Notes under the pieces: generated by a model
What the model saw: the letters and a program-made list of their open reading frames with translations, nothing else
What the model was told of the DNA's origin: nothing
Databases searched by the model: none
NCBI GenBank assembly: GCA_027924585.1
Contig: BSBM01000123.1
Span: forward strand, 12,216,001-12,280,000
Length of the DNA: 64,000 bases
DNA from: Larix kaempferi
Lineage: Eukaryota; Streptophyta; Pinopsida; Pinales; Pinaceae
Reading direction: 5' to 3'
Shown here: positions 1 to 11,505 of the stretch, one piece after another
How positions within the stretch are numbered: the first letter of the stretch is position 1
How the letters are laid out: the number at the start of each line of letters is the position of its first letter
Made by a program: the position numbers and the translations under genes

Positions 1-1243
1 TTTGAATCATAAGTAGACTTTGTGCATTATATGCATCATTACATTTTATATTCTCACCATTAGATATTACAAGTATGAATTATTCCTTCATATTTTAGAA
101 ACAAATCTAAATGTTTTCCTCCCCCACATTGATATCATAGAATCAAGGAGGTTTCAAGGAAAAAATATGAATACCTGACAATATTATTTTGGTTCAAGAG
201 GCTACCCATTCCAAATTGATCTTACCAATGTATTTGATAGAGTAAGACATAATATTATTTACATTGTGATGGAAATATTTGGATTTTCAAGTAACTTTAT
301 AAGATGGATCAAAGCATGCATTGGATGTCCTTGGATATCCCCCTTGATCAATGGAAAATTTGCAAACTTCTTTCAAATCTCAAATGGGGTTCAGTAAGGG
401 TACCCTTTATCCCCATTTTTGTATATTTAATGACAAAATCAATTAGAAAATTGAACAAGGGAAGGGAAGTGGGAAACCTAGAAGGGATCCTTATCTCTAG
501 AGGAGTCAATGCAATCAATCATGCTTAGTTTTACGATGATACCTTATTTATAGGTGGAGCTTCCACAATTGATGCAATCATATTCAAGAGAGCACTTGAT
601 AATTTTATTGAAGCCTCGAGAGCTCTGATTAACTTAGGTAAAATCCAAGTGTTGATCTATAATATATCCTCGACATTGCTTAGGAATCGCATATTTGGGT
701 TCAATGGCTAACATCAATGGACCTTCTTCAAGTACTTGGGCATCCTAACCTCTTTGAAAAGTCCCAAAGCGATGGATCGGATCCAAGTAATTTAAAAATC
801 AAAAGTAAAATGCAAGCATGCGGATTGTAGTGGCTTAGCCATGTTGGTAATATTATTTTAATTAAAATTTTCATCTCTTCTCTTCCAATATTCCAATGTT
901 CCTCTTTTATAGCTCTTATATGCATCATGAATCACATCAACAAGGAAATACACAAGGTTTTGTGGCAAGGAAGTAAGTCTAATCAACATAATTTTCACCT
1001 AATCAAATGGGAGACTATCAGGGATCCTTTGATTCATGGGGGGGAAGGAATCAAGGGCCCACAATTAATGAACTTAGCTCTGGAAGCTAAAATTTGATGG
1101 AGATTAAGCTCTAGTGCAAAATAATGGCGGAAAGAAGTAATCAAGAAAAAATATTTTCATGCTTCCAAGTTAAGATGTATCGATAAGATCAATTTGGATG
1201 GAAGAGGATCAAGTATACATGCATTGTGCAAAGTTGTTTCCTC
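1..1243 (+). mobile_element. LINE (non-LTR retrotransposon) reverse-transcriptase fragment, left half
   Basis: Translating the plus strand with frame changes gives the order of a plant L1-type reverse transcriptase. There is a QGGF-like block near 140, then IILVQEATHS near 180, then the WIKACIGCPWISPLINGKF region near 305-365, a GYPLSPFLYI-type block near 395-430, and a FYDDTLFIGGAS block near 530-560 that corresponds to the FADD catalytic box. Several stops and shifts break it. The reading continues into the post-RT region up to 1243, where the CACTA element interrupts it, and resumes at 29405. Its 5' part lies outside the window. The element is dead; only the RT and later parts can be seen here. 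Confidence 0.8.
1241..1243. repeat. CTC target-site duplication, left copy (CACTA)
   Basis: CTC directly precedes CACTACAA at 1244, and the same CTC follows TGTAGTG at 29405-29407. A 3-bp duplication is diagnostic of CACTA-family insertion. Confidence 0.8.
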
Positions 1244-1275
1244 CACTACAAGGAAAAGGCCCTGTAGCGGAGGTT
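1244..1275 (+). repeat. CACTA left terminal inverted repeat
   Basis: The first 32 bases start CACTACAAGGAAAA. They match the reverse complement of 29373-29404 at 28 of 32 positions, with mismatches at positions 9, 15, 16 and 21. The shared inner part reads TAGCGGAGGTT. Confidence 0.88.
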
Positions 1276-1439
1276 TTTAGTGTTACAAGATTGGCAAAAA
1301 TTGTCAAAAAAACTTCCGCTATGACCTCTGCCAATGGTAGCAGATGTTTTACGGAGGTCATTATGTATATATTTTATAACTAAAATAAGCTCGGCGATCA
1401 GAGGTTTTAGTGGATGTTTTTTATCAATGCGTTTAGTCT

Positions 1440-2030
1440 AAATTATGCGCACCAGTGCGTGTCATAATAAGACACAACGGTGTTGTACGATTAAAATATC
1501 TACATCGGTGCACTCAAACAGAACAAGCACTAAAAAGAACCAAAATTCAACGCCGCACCGGTGCTTGCATATAGATTATACACATCGGTGCTTATTTACA
1601 ACATAATCACACCAGTGCGATATTTTACATCATACGCAACGCACATTTTTTAATATTTTTAAACTTTACTGATGCTGTCCATTTATCAGAGCACATCGGT
1701 GCATTTCATTGTCAAATGCCTTGGTGCTTACAAACTATTAGAATGACCCGGTGCATTTTAACACCTCAAACGCACCGTCGCGATTAAACACAAAAAAAAA
1801 AAACGGTGCGTAAAGCCATTGACATGCACCGTTGTGATACAGAGAAGTAAACAAACCAAACACTCTGTCTAGCGTGTGGACATTCTTATTTTTAAAATTT
1901 AACGATTCGTTTGATTTACATTGGAGTGTCGGGACTGTTGTTTACATAAACGCATCGGTGCTTATTGTTCGTTTATACACATTGGTGCGTAATGTTCATA
2001 TAGGTGCACCAATGCAACATATATTATTAA
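1440..2030. repeat. Left subterminal repeat array of the CACTA element
   Basis: More than a dozen copies of a degenerate, partly palindromic motif around GCACCGGTGC occur in both orientations, as GCACCAGTGCG, CATCGGTGC, GCACCGTTG and similar forms. Such arrays in CACTA elements are the binding sites of the second transposon protein (TnpA/TNP1 in known systems). The same motif recurs at 8050-8300, 8900-9190 and 27600-29290. Confidence 0.75.
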
Positions 2031-3712
2031 AATCACCACATATGATTCTTTGAACAATGGATACAGACATTTCAGTCAAATATATATATTATATTTTTAT
2101 TTTTTTATGTCATTATTCATCTGAAATTGAAATATTTGTTTATAGTACTATTCATTTCAATTTTAATTATTGTGTTTGTTTGGATTAATTTATTATATCA
2201 TAGATGCAAGCATCTATTGTAATACTTAATCATTCATACATTTAATTACCAATGTACCATTTCACATGTAACATTTGACAATAACATTGAAGAATGAAAT
2301 AGAATAAAAAAAGTTTATTTTATTATATATCAATAAGGGTGCCTTTGTCATACAAAATACAACAACATAGAGACAATAATAATAAAAATGTCAACATGCA
2401 TGTAATTATTGTTGCATTTACTGATAGCCCATTGCATTTCAATTCAGACATTATTTCCGGTACATTATTATACAAAATGTCTGATTTTCACAGACAATTA
2501 TTTCAAAATATACAACAAGCTACAACAACTTGCATTAACATCAAAATTAAATACGGATCATCATTCTTCACTGGAACTGTTATCGGTGCTGGAGCCACTT
2601 GCATCAATTGGGTTATTTGGCCGAATGTTTTGTTGATTAGCTCGATTGTTTTCCTCTTCTTCATCTTCTATCTGCAAACATAAAAAAGTGTACTGAGTGT
2701 ATCTACATTGCCAGGAATAATGAAAAATAAATAGATAGTATGCATGGATGTAAATTGAAAAGCAATGTACGATATAAATAATTTACTCGTGAATGATACA
2801 CATTATTTTAAAACCAAATCTCATGCCTTCTATCAACAAGTCTTATGTTGGCTCCACTCCATACTTTGTTTCCTGCAAGTTTTATGCCCCATCACAAATC
2901 ATAGATTTAACATCAAGGATTTTTGTTGTTTTATTAATTATAAACTGAGAGAAGTAAAACAACATAGATACTTATAAAATCCACAATTATTTTTTTATAC
3001 GCTAGCATATACTCACAAACCTTGCTTAACCCAATGTCAATCAATTCTTTTGATGGCTCCTCTTTGTATGTTAACACCTATTTCAAGACATCCAAGGATT
3101 GCTAGTGAAAACAAAAAATATATATATACAAATCACAACCACTACAAAATCTTAATTTCTTTTGAGGAAATCACAAATACTCACAAACTTTGCTATCAAC
3201 CCCTTTTTTCCTCCTTGTCCTATCTTGTGTGTTGTCTGGGTTCTATTTTGTTTTCTTTTCTCCAACAAAACAATTGAAAATTAATATTTAATGTTGAATT
3301 AATTAATGAGATGTATAACATAATCCTAAAAATCAATGATTTCATACATTTGAAACACTTTGTTGTTGATATGGCTCCTCCTGCGATGCAATTATGTCCA
3401 TTTCCTTGACCATATCCTTGTACATTTTTTTGTACATCCCTACTGGCACATTTTGTATATCACCTCTCATCCTTTGGGATTTTCATAATCTTCCTGAAAA
3501 CGCAAAATGGCATTAAACTATTTTTTTGTTCATGAATATTAATTTTTGAATGATTCTTTATTGTCGTTGTATGGTTTTGCTATTGCAAGTCTCACAGGTC
3601 TCATTGACCATTGCTTTGGGAACGCCTCTTTTAGTTTACATATGACTTTATTCTTTGAATCATTTGATCGGTTTCTGTTTTGCAAGTGAAAATTATGTAT
3701 GTACATTCTTTC

Positions 3713-4366
3713 TGTGAAATTCTAGAACACAACAGATCATAGAGCTGAGAATACCTCACAGTGAAAAGAATGAGCAGAAATGATGAATTACAGTGAAATG
3801 AGAAGTAAAATTAATCATGCATTGGAACTCACATAGAAACATAAATGTGTGTTATGATCCATTAATCAATATAGTCAACATATATGTTACAATGTATAGA
3901 ATTCGATTATCCTATGAGAATTCGAATGCATGTCAATCTAGCATAGGAATTGTCACCACTGGAGTGCTCTGGAAGTCCCAAACTCAACTCAACTCAACCA
4001 AAACTCAGTTAACTGACAGTAGCTTCAGTTAACTAACCAAGGAGGGTGTAATTGTGATTTTTTCATGCAAATCAATCAAAAAATGGTGCATTAGATCACA
4101 ATCAGTGGTGATCGAAACTCAAACCCCCAATTAGAGTCAAGAACTCAAGTGTAAATCAGTTGGACTGAATTGAATCACTGGGTTAGCTCCTAGAATGTAG
4201 GGAACTGACTCTAGTGGTCCTAAAATCATGCATGCAGGGCACATTAGGTGGCTAATGGGTCCTAGATGACATCTGCACATCACTAGGGGGGAATAACATC
4301 ATCAACTACTAGGAAAAGGTAAATAATGCTAAGTAGGACAAGCATGGAGTATTAATTATCCTAACA
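3713..4366 (-). repeat. 3' LTR of the deleted copia element
   Basis: Starts TGTGAAATTCTAGAACAC and ends TTATCCTAACA. It matches 6770-7434 along its length with scattered substitutions and small gaps. A G-run (4367-4372 read on the minus strand) lies directly inside it as the polypurine tract. Confidence 0.85.
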
Positions 4367-4663
4367 CCCCCCATTAATCCAAACTTGGACATCCTGGGCC
4401 CTGGTTACCGAGACCAAAGGTCACCCATTCGATCAAATAAAGGATAAAAAGAAATATATATTCATGAAAACTAAGGAAATGGAGAAAAACCTCATGGGAA
4501 AAATACCCCCCCTAAAAAATGAACAACATGAAACTCAGATAGCCTTCACACCAAGTAGAGAAGGAAAATCTCTTTTGAGTGAAAGAATTTGTAAAATTGT
4601 AGGAAATATTCTCCAATGTAGGATAGTAATGCAGGTGTTGGATCTAGATCTTGATCTGCTCCT

Positions 4664-6485
4664 CTAATGTACCTCCCACTGTTTCAAAGCTGCATTTTCC
4701 AAAACAAGTCTTTCATAATCCATTCTTGCTACTGGAGCGAATGACTCATTGTAGTCCAAACCATGAACCTTTGAGTACCCTTTTTCAACCAACCGATCTT
4801 TGTACTTGGTTGTAGATCCATCATGGCAAGTCTCTTTGAAGGATTGTGGATCAGGCCCCACCATCATGTAGCACATCTCTGAGAGAAGTGGATCTATATG
4901 ACATAGTGCCAGGTTTGCAACTCGATACTGAGATTTAAATCTTCTATGGATCCCTAGCTATGTTCCCGGTAGCTTCAAGGAATTTGTGAACCCATATTGG
5001 CCTTGGCCATGGATTGGGAGCAGGTGCTGGATCTGGATTTGGATCTTCTTGAACTTCATAATCAACATCAAGATCTTGGTCCTCATCTTCGGAATCTGAA
5101 ACTGGATCATCAAAAGAGACATCATTCTGATCTTCATCATATGCAAATGGAGTAGGTAGAGTGCATGGAAAAAAGTGAGATAATTCATATGCCTTGGAGG
5201 CATGGTTTGCAACCCCTTTCGCTATTAGCTTCCCCAATGAGACCTCTGCAATCTCAAATGTGTTAAGTCCAAAAATAACTTTCTTCGGTGAACTTGTGTG
5301 TGTCATCTGATAAACAGATAACAAATTTGTTGTCAAAGAAGGCACATACAGAAAAATTTTGAACTTTCCATGCTCCAGTTGTATTTTGCCCTTCCCTTTA
5401 GTAGAGATCTTTGAATTATCTCTCATGTGAATATTAGGACCACCATTTATATCTAGAGAATAAAATGATTCTTTGGAGGAAACCATGTGGTTGGAGGCTC
5501 CAAAATCTGTGAGGAAGGCTTGTGATTGTGTGAATCTAGCCTTCAGTGCACGACATCTCTCATGATCATCTGTCTCACTTCTAGAATCAATCTCCCTTGC
5601 GCCTTCAGGGAGGGAAATGTTTTGATGTTCAAGAATTTTGGTCATTTGATCTATCTTCTTCTTCATGCAAGATCTCTCTGGATGGTTTCCTTTCTTGCAA
5701 TAGGTACACTTGGTATTCTCAAACCCCTTTTGCTTATCCTTCTTGGAGCTGGAGGCTCCTTCTAATGGATTAGGCTTCTCATATGGTTGGGATTCAAATT
5801 GCTTCTTGTCCCTTCCTTTCTTCTTCCCTTTAGCATTCACACTTTTTGACTCTCCAACTATAAGAGCTTGATTTTTGGAGGCCTTCAAGGTGGCCATCTG
5901 AATCAGTTTGTCTTGTTCTTGGATGAGAGATTCAATGAATGCATCTAAGGAAGGAATTTTCCAATAGGGAATTTTCAATCTCCCTGAATGGAAGGTAGAA
6001 ACAAATATTGAAAATTATGGACCAAGCTTGCTTAGGATGGATAGTACCAATTGCTCATCCTTCTTCTCAATGCCACATTGTTTGCATTGCATAACCAAAG
6101 ACTTGAATTTAGAAAATAACTGATGTATGGTTTCGAAATTGCTGGGTTGAAGAGAAAATAATTCATTCTCCAAAATATGGCCTCTCAACTCATCTTCCTT
6201 TGCGAAGAGAGTCTCAAGCTTCAACCAAACCTCTCTTGGAGTCTTCAGTCCTTCAAGGTGGAAGAGAAAATATATGGAAATATGAATACACATGAAATCA
6301 AATGCTTCATCTAATATATTTAAGTACTTATCCTTATAACCACCTACTTGAGGTTCGACCTCCTTTCCCATTGTGACCCTGTACAAAGTCTTGTTGCGCA
6401 ATAGCATATGCATATCATCCATCCAATCAAGATAATTGAAGGGTGTCAGGATCCTTGGAGACAAATGAAAATTCGAATTCTCCAT
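4664..6485 (-). pseudogene. Copia gag-protease remnant fused to a short RT start
   Basis: Minus-strand reading begins at 6485 with MENSNFHLSPRILTPFNYLD, a typical copia gag N-terminus, and runs to about 6015. After a short gap a second open stretch (about 5978-4944) carries a CCHC zinc knuckle (CTYCKKGNHPERSC) and a protease-like segment FLTDFGASNHMVSS, the position of the usual D-[ST]-G-A-[ST]-H-M motif. It then passes into an acidic linker. A final piece (4876-4664) has the conserved DYNESFAPVARM that opens copia reverse transcriptase, then stops. There is no integrase DDE region, no YVDD box and no RNase H. The element could only have moved with proteins supplied by a relative. Confidence 0.85.
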
Positions 6486-6756
6486 GTGAAACCACTAGAG
6501 TGAATACAAATTGAAACTGTTGCTACTGCTGCACTGAACAACCTTCAAAATCATGCAAAAAACTCTCAATTTTGGAGATAAACTTCTACTTAGCACTGCT
6601 TTAGGACAATAGGCACTTTTATCCGGATCCTTCACACCTAGCTAGACCTCAAAGGATTTCTCCAATGAATTCAATGCAATGGCACCAGGATTTGTTGTGG
6701 AAATTCATAGGCTTCTCATGTACTACTGAAATAAATTGCTCAACCTATGCTCTATT

Positions 6757-6769
6757 AGCTCTGATACCA
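6757..6769 (-). other. Primer binding site of the deleted copia element
   Basis: Read on the minus strand directly after the right LTR, the sequence is TGGTATCAGAGC, complementary to the 3' end of initiator methionine tRNA. Confidence 0.85.
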
Positions 6770-7434
6770 TGTGAAATTCTAGAACACAACAAATCATAGA
6801 GCTGAGAATACCTCACAGCGAAAAGAATGAGTAGAAAAGATGAATTACAATGAAAATTGTATTGAAATGAGTAGTAAAATTAATCATGCATTGGAACTCA
6901 GATAGAAACATAAATGTGTGTTATGATCCATTAATCAGTATAGTCAACAAATATGTTACAATGGTGAGAATTCTATTATCCTAGGAGAATTTGAAACCAT
7001 GTCACTCTAGCATAGGAATTGTCACCATTGGAGTGCTCCAAAAGTCCAAAACTAAACTCAACTCAACCAAAACTCAGTTAACTGAAGCTATTATCCGTTA
7101 ATTGACCAAGGAGGTCGCAATTGTGAGTTTTTCATGCAAATCAATCAGAAAATTATGCATTAGATCACAATCAGTGATGATCGGAGCTCAAACCCCCAAT
7201 TACAATTAGGAACTCAGGTGTAACTCAATTGGACTGAATTGAATCACTGAGTTATCTCCTAGAATGTAAGGAACTGACTCTGTTGGTCCTAATGATGCAT
7301 GTAGGGCGCATTAGGCGGCTAATGGGTCCTAGATGACATCTGCACATGACTAGGGGGCAAATAACATCATCAACTACTACGAAAAGGTAAATAATGCTAA
7401 GTAGGACAAGGATGGAGTATTAATTATCCTAACA
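6770..7434 (-). repeat. 5' LTR of the deleted copia element
   Basis: Partner of 3713-4366, bounded by TGTG and AACA and followed by the CTTTC target duplication at 7435-7439. Confidence 0.85.
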
Positions 7435-8039
7435 CTTTCTCCTATATCCCTCATAGTATTATAAAATTATTTTCCCCTTTTATTAACTTCCAACACCACT
7501 CCAGATGAGCTAAGGACCAATTGATCATCATTTGAATCTTCCATAAAAAAAAATTCTTATGATGCCATTGACTTATATTGTTCTCAGTCCCTGGATAACT
7601 TTCAACATATGTGAATTAAATTATTTGAAACATATTAGTGAATATTCTTAAGTACATTATTACTCAAATTTGAAGAAATAATTCATATTGACTTATTTTT
7701 AATTCACCCGATTCATCCCTCTGCAACTTTTCCATCAATGTTTAACACTCTTCTAGACTTAATTTGGTAAGAATCTTATCGAGCTTCCTCATTTTTTTTG
7801 CTCTCCATGTCACACATTAACCAATACATATTAGTTAACTTTACAAATAATTCAAACAAATTAATTTAAATACATAAATTAATTAAAATCACTTACCTTC
7901 TTCGTAATTTCAGATGTGCTCCCATCATGTTGATTAAAGCTGTTGTTCATTGAACCCATACCATGCATTTTCTATCAATAAACAACATAGACAATTAAAT
8001 ACAAAAGCTATCAATATATTATACCAATAAATTACAGAC

Positions 8040-9190
8040 CTTCAAAATAGAAAAAAATAAGTTTGATATCGGTGCGCTTAAATATGTAAAACGCCCCGAT
8101 GCGTTGTTAACAACAACACACCGGCGTGTTAAAATAAAACAGACGCATCACGAATAGAGAACCAAGAAACGCAAATCAACTTTTGCATTTTTATAAAATA
8201 AAATATGACGTGACGCATCTCATATCCAGTGCGCTATGTTTATCACTGCATTGGTGCGTTCTTGTAATACAAACACACTGATATTGATGCATACATTTTT
8301 TTATTGAAAAATAAATAAAAAAAGCTTAACATGGCTGAGATGGTTACATATTCAACCCCAAAAGTGGCCCAATATCACCCTACGCTTTCTATATATAATT
8401 ACAAGCTCAGCAAATCCAAAATCCCTAAAAGATGAAATCGTAATTCTGTATAACAATAGAGGGATTTAAACCCTAATGTAAAATTTTGCAGCCACATAAA
8501 ACCAAAAAGAAGCAGCGAGATAATAAGGGTTGCAACATTGAAGATAAGTATGAAGTTTTTTTCTTCTAAATATAGTTAAACTCTAAATAAGATAATAAGA
8601 TCAACAATAATATTTATGTACTTGAAATTTCTACTATGCAAGGTTTTGTTTGATTCACCACACCTAACAAATTTCGACCCTCAGAACTCCTCCTAGTTGC
8701 TCCAAACTCCTTCCATGCAAGTCTCTCTTCCAAAACTCTCCCCTAAATTTTTTGACAAAAGAATGAATTAATGTTTAGGTTTTTTGCTTTTATTCACTAT
8801 TTAGAATTACTTTCGAACTTAAAATTGCCGCCTTTTTTTCAGTTTAGGAAAAAAATAACTTGTGCGTTTTTTTTTTTTCATTTTGATTTTCAGCATTTTG
8901 GTGTGCTTGTTGTCATGTCGCACCAGTGCAGACATATGTGAAACGCACTGACAATACAACAATTTAAAAAACGTGTTCCGTGGTGCGTGTATAATTAGGA
9001 TGCTCCAGTGCACTTATGTGTAGGAAACACACCGACATGAATTATGTTGTAAAAATGCATGTAGAAATATCTACTACCAAATGTAGCGGATATTTTCCAC
9101 TGCAGGGGATTTTGTGGATGTTCCTTCATGGTGTGTTTATAGCTCTTGCGCACTGGTGCATTTTGTATATGTGAGTGCACCAATGCATGT
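8040..9190. promoter_or_regulatory. Internal cluster of CACTA subterminal-type motifs between divergent genes
   Basis: Two blocks (about 8050-8300 and 8900-9190) contain the GGTGC/GCACC motif found in the terminal arrays, for example ATCGGTGCGC, GCACCAGTGC and GTGCACCAATGC. Near 9080-9115 there is also a terminus-like stretch with TAGCGGATATTTT and GCAGGGGATTTTGTGG. The cluster lies between the minus-strand gene starting at 7968 and the plus-strand SET-like gene near 9450, where a shared promoter would sit. Between the blocks (8300-8830) is AT-rich sequence with no gene. It could instead be the eroded end of another CACTA copy. Confidence 0.5.
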
Positions 9191-9439
9191 ATATGAATGA
9201 AAAAATCTGGTTTAATTTGAAAAACCTTTGGTTTTATGTGTCCACTTAAAATTATATATTCATATCAAAAGTTCTTTTAGTATTTAACCACACCAATTAC
9301 AATATTTCATAGTATATATATGTTGGTTAAACTCACCTTATTCTTACAAAATGTTTTCCAAACTATATTGGAAGTTAGATTGTGATATAGTTCTTGAAAA
9401 TATTTTAGGACTGTAGATACGTATATTGATTGTTGATTT

Positions 9440-10854
9440 GACTCAAATGCAGGAAGAAAATCTTGTAGTATCAAATGGCCAATTATTCAGATTCCAACTC
9501 ATTCCATCTTGTTCAAAGTTCGACGAGTTCTCCCTTTCCATCCCCAATAAGTTCAAGTTTTATTTATATTTTGACTATTTATTTGAATTTATGTTACTTA
9601 TCCATGTGAATCTGAATATCAAATTATTCTTTATTGCAGGATCCCGATTCAGGTTTGAGTTCGGATGCACAAGACATTCCACTAGTTTAAAAACTTTGTA
9701 AGCTCTTATCACGAGCAAGATACCGCAAGCAGTTCGTGGATGAAAATGGGAAGTTGCTTTACCCTGCCAATTGTAACATGCCATCTTCAAGACGCCATCC
9801 TGGTTCATCGATGGTAATTCGTCATGAGATGGAACTCTTTTATGACACCCCAATATTTTTTGTTTGTTCAAAATGTCAAGGGTTGAAGGAGAGCCCTTGG
9901 CGTGTCACACTCACCCATTACACTAATGATATATTACCCAATGTTGATGGTCTAATACACCCTACTGCTGTAAAAAAATCCAATAGGTGATATAGAAAAG
10001 ACACGTAGAAACACTTCCCTATGTTCATTTTTGAAAAATTTGGAAGCCAAAACAACTATGTCTCATCCTAAATTGACAAACCCCTCTGCTTATGTTCAGT
10101 CAACTGAAAGTTCTGGTGATCCAAAGTATGATATGAATTCCACCCAAACCATCTCTACTAGAAGATCCAAAAATCTGCATGAGTTGAGAGAAAAAATGTC
10201 CAAGTACACACCGAGGTACGTCCAATTGTTGGAGGGTAGCGATGATTTCTCCATTCCTATGAATTTGCAAAGTAAATATCAAAGTTCTTACAACCACACT
10301 TTGTATGGTGCGTGGTTGTCTTCTCTACTTGTGCCTGATGTTGGAACTAAATTATCCTTTTGTGGTAATCATTTTATGATTTCCAAGTCTAATATAGATG
10401 CTGCAAATCTTGGGTTGTTTATCCTTTCACATATACTCGTTCCTCCCAAACAGTTAGTAGCACTTATTCCATTTTGCGGTCCTATCTATTGTTGGTATGA
10501 TTACTTGAATATTGTTAAATATAAGCACAACATTTCCATGTATAGTATGTACATGAATGGTTATGTTTCTGGAAACTTTAACAGGAAGAACCTATTATAT
10601 ATACATGGTCGACCATGCACTCATGGGAACATTGCAGGTTCATAAATAGTTCTAGGCGCTCTTTATTTTCTGCAAATTGTTCATTTGAGGAACACTTCAA
10701 TGAATAAGAGTTCTTTATGAAAAGGAAAGCGTCCAAATTTGTTGTTGCACATGCAATACAAAGTTTGTCTCCTGGTGACGAGTTGTTAATAAACTATAAC
10801 TTTTGTAGCCACCAACCGCTCGTTAGAGACGCCTTGCATTGGGATTACCTTTAG
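9440..10854 (+). pseudogene. SET-domain-like gene carried in the CACTA element (degraded)
   Basis: The main open stretch (10031-10645) and its continuation, after a frameshift near 10634, give a SET-like order. This is NLGLF near 10408 (the GxGxF-type start), LIPFCGPIYCWYDY near 10460-10505, GNIAGFINSS near 10625-10660 where SET enzymes have their Asn-His motif, and SPGDELLINYNF near 10770-10810 matching the C-terminal E-x-x-x-x-Y box. A stop at about 10702 and the frameshift break it. The FIN-H histidine is replaced by Ser, so activity would be doubtful even if repaired. Upstream, an intron with a TTATTGCAG acceptor (about 9640) joins a Ser-rich exon to a segment reading ARYRKQFVDENGKLLYPANC. 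SET proteins methylate lysines, usually on histones. The family call is by motif only. Confidence 0.55.
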
Positions 10855-10896
10855 ATGTTCCCTTGGGGCGTAAGACAAAAGAAAATTGATTAATTG

Positions 10897-10911
10897 TATT
10901 TGTTAATTTTC
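10897..10911. repeat. Target-site duplication of the 10.9-17.2 kb LINE, left copy
   Basis: TATTTGTTAATTTTC here is repeated exactly at 17193-17207. It directly borders the T-run that represents the poly(A) tail of the minus-strand LINE. Confidence 0.6.
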
Positions 10912-11505
10912 TTTTTTTCACTTAAACGGTTAAATTATATTTAAGAAAGAGAAAAAAATAGATCGCGACCATAGTCTAGAGTGACCTGATTACAATTATT
11001 TTTCCAAATTCCAACCTATTATTGAGATATACTTCTGAAATCCGAGTTCCTTCATTGTCAACCTTTATTGTCTCAGCCACCATTTTCCTCCTTCTTGAGT
11101 CTAGATTTAAATGATATCAATCAACTAAATCCATTTCAATGAGATATTCTAATTGATATTAGATATCTGGCTTGGATCGTCATACCTACGCTCTATCCTC
11201 AACAACTTAAGAGCCCTGCTACTCTCCTCCATGAAATTCACACGAATCTGGTAATGCTCTATATTTCCAATCCTTCGTTAATCCTCTGGATTAACGTCTA
11301 CCAGTGATCCTCTGCAACCGACTCTAGTTTAAGTTCTGAGTTGTTCAATCCTATGGAACAACAGTTGGCTATCCTCTGAAGCAGGTCCACGATCCACGCT
11401 CCATTGGGCCAATGGTTTGCATTCTTCTATGGTTATCTGAGTTTTCTTTTATGTATTTCAAAGCTTAAGGAATTGAGTGAATCTTTACTGGGCCTTTATT
11501 TGTTT

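Larger units (their letters stand above)
3713..7434 (-). mobile_element. Ty1-copia LTR retrotransposon, internally deleted (3.7 kb)
   Basis: Two LTRs of about 654 and 665 bp (3713-4366 and 6770-7434) begin TGTGAAATTC and end CCTAACA. They are flanked by the 5-bp duplication CTTTC at 3708-3712 and 7435-7439. A tRNA-iMet-type primer site abuts the right LTR, and a G-rich polypurine tract abuts the left one, so the element reads right to left. The interior keeps gag and protease, then jumps to a short stretch from the start of reverse transcriptase. Integrase and nearly all of RT/RNase H are missing. By eye the LTRs differ at several percent of sites plus small indels, so it is not recent. It sits inside the left-arm CACTA gene. 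Confidence 0.88.
2561..7968 (-). pseudogene. Unrecognised multi-exon CACTA gene, left arm, interrupted by copia
   Basis: I do not recognise this protein. Coding-like pieces line up on the minus strand. A first exon at 7968-7897 (24 codons from ATG, donor GTAAGT) starts MHGMGSMNNSFNQHDG. Next comes a helix-rich stretch near 7790-7690 with RKLDKILTKLSLEEC and a stop inside it, then a block near 7570-7500 with MEDSNDDQLVLSSSG. Beyond the copia insertion come LKEAFPKQWSMRPVRLAIAK near 3640-3570, MRGDIQNVPVGMYKKMYKDM near 3460-3390, and a last exon 2671-2561 after a TTTGCAG acceptor. That last exon encodes an acidic, Asn/Ser-rich tail ending SSSEE. By position it could be the TnpA/TNP1-like partner of the transposase. 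Intermediate exons are uncertain and stops are present. Confidence 0.4.

Noticed and set aside
2339-2683. 114-codon plus-strand frame
   Set aside because: It overlaps the minus-strand last exon of the left-arm CACTA gene, which has a proper acceptor and exact codon phase.
9050-9125. A second, complete CACTA right terminus
   Set aside because: The stretch resembles the terminal region (AGGGGATTTT) but lacks a CACTA/TAGTG end and a 3-bp duplication, and motif copies continue beyond it. It is kept only as part of the internal cluster.
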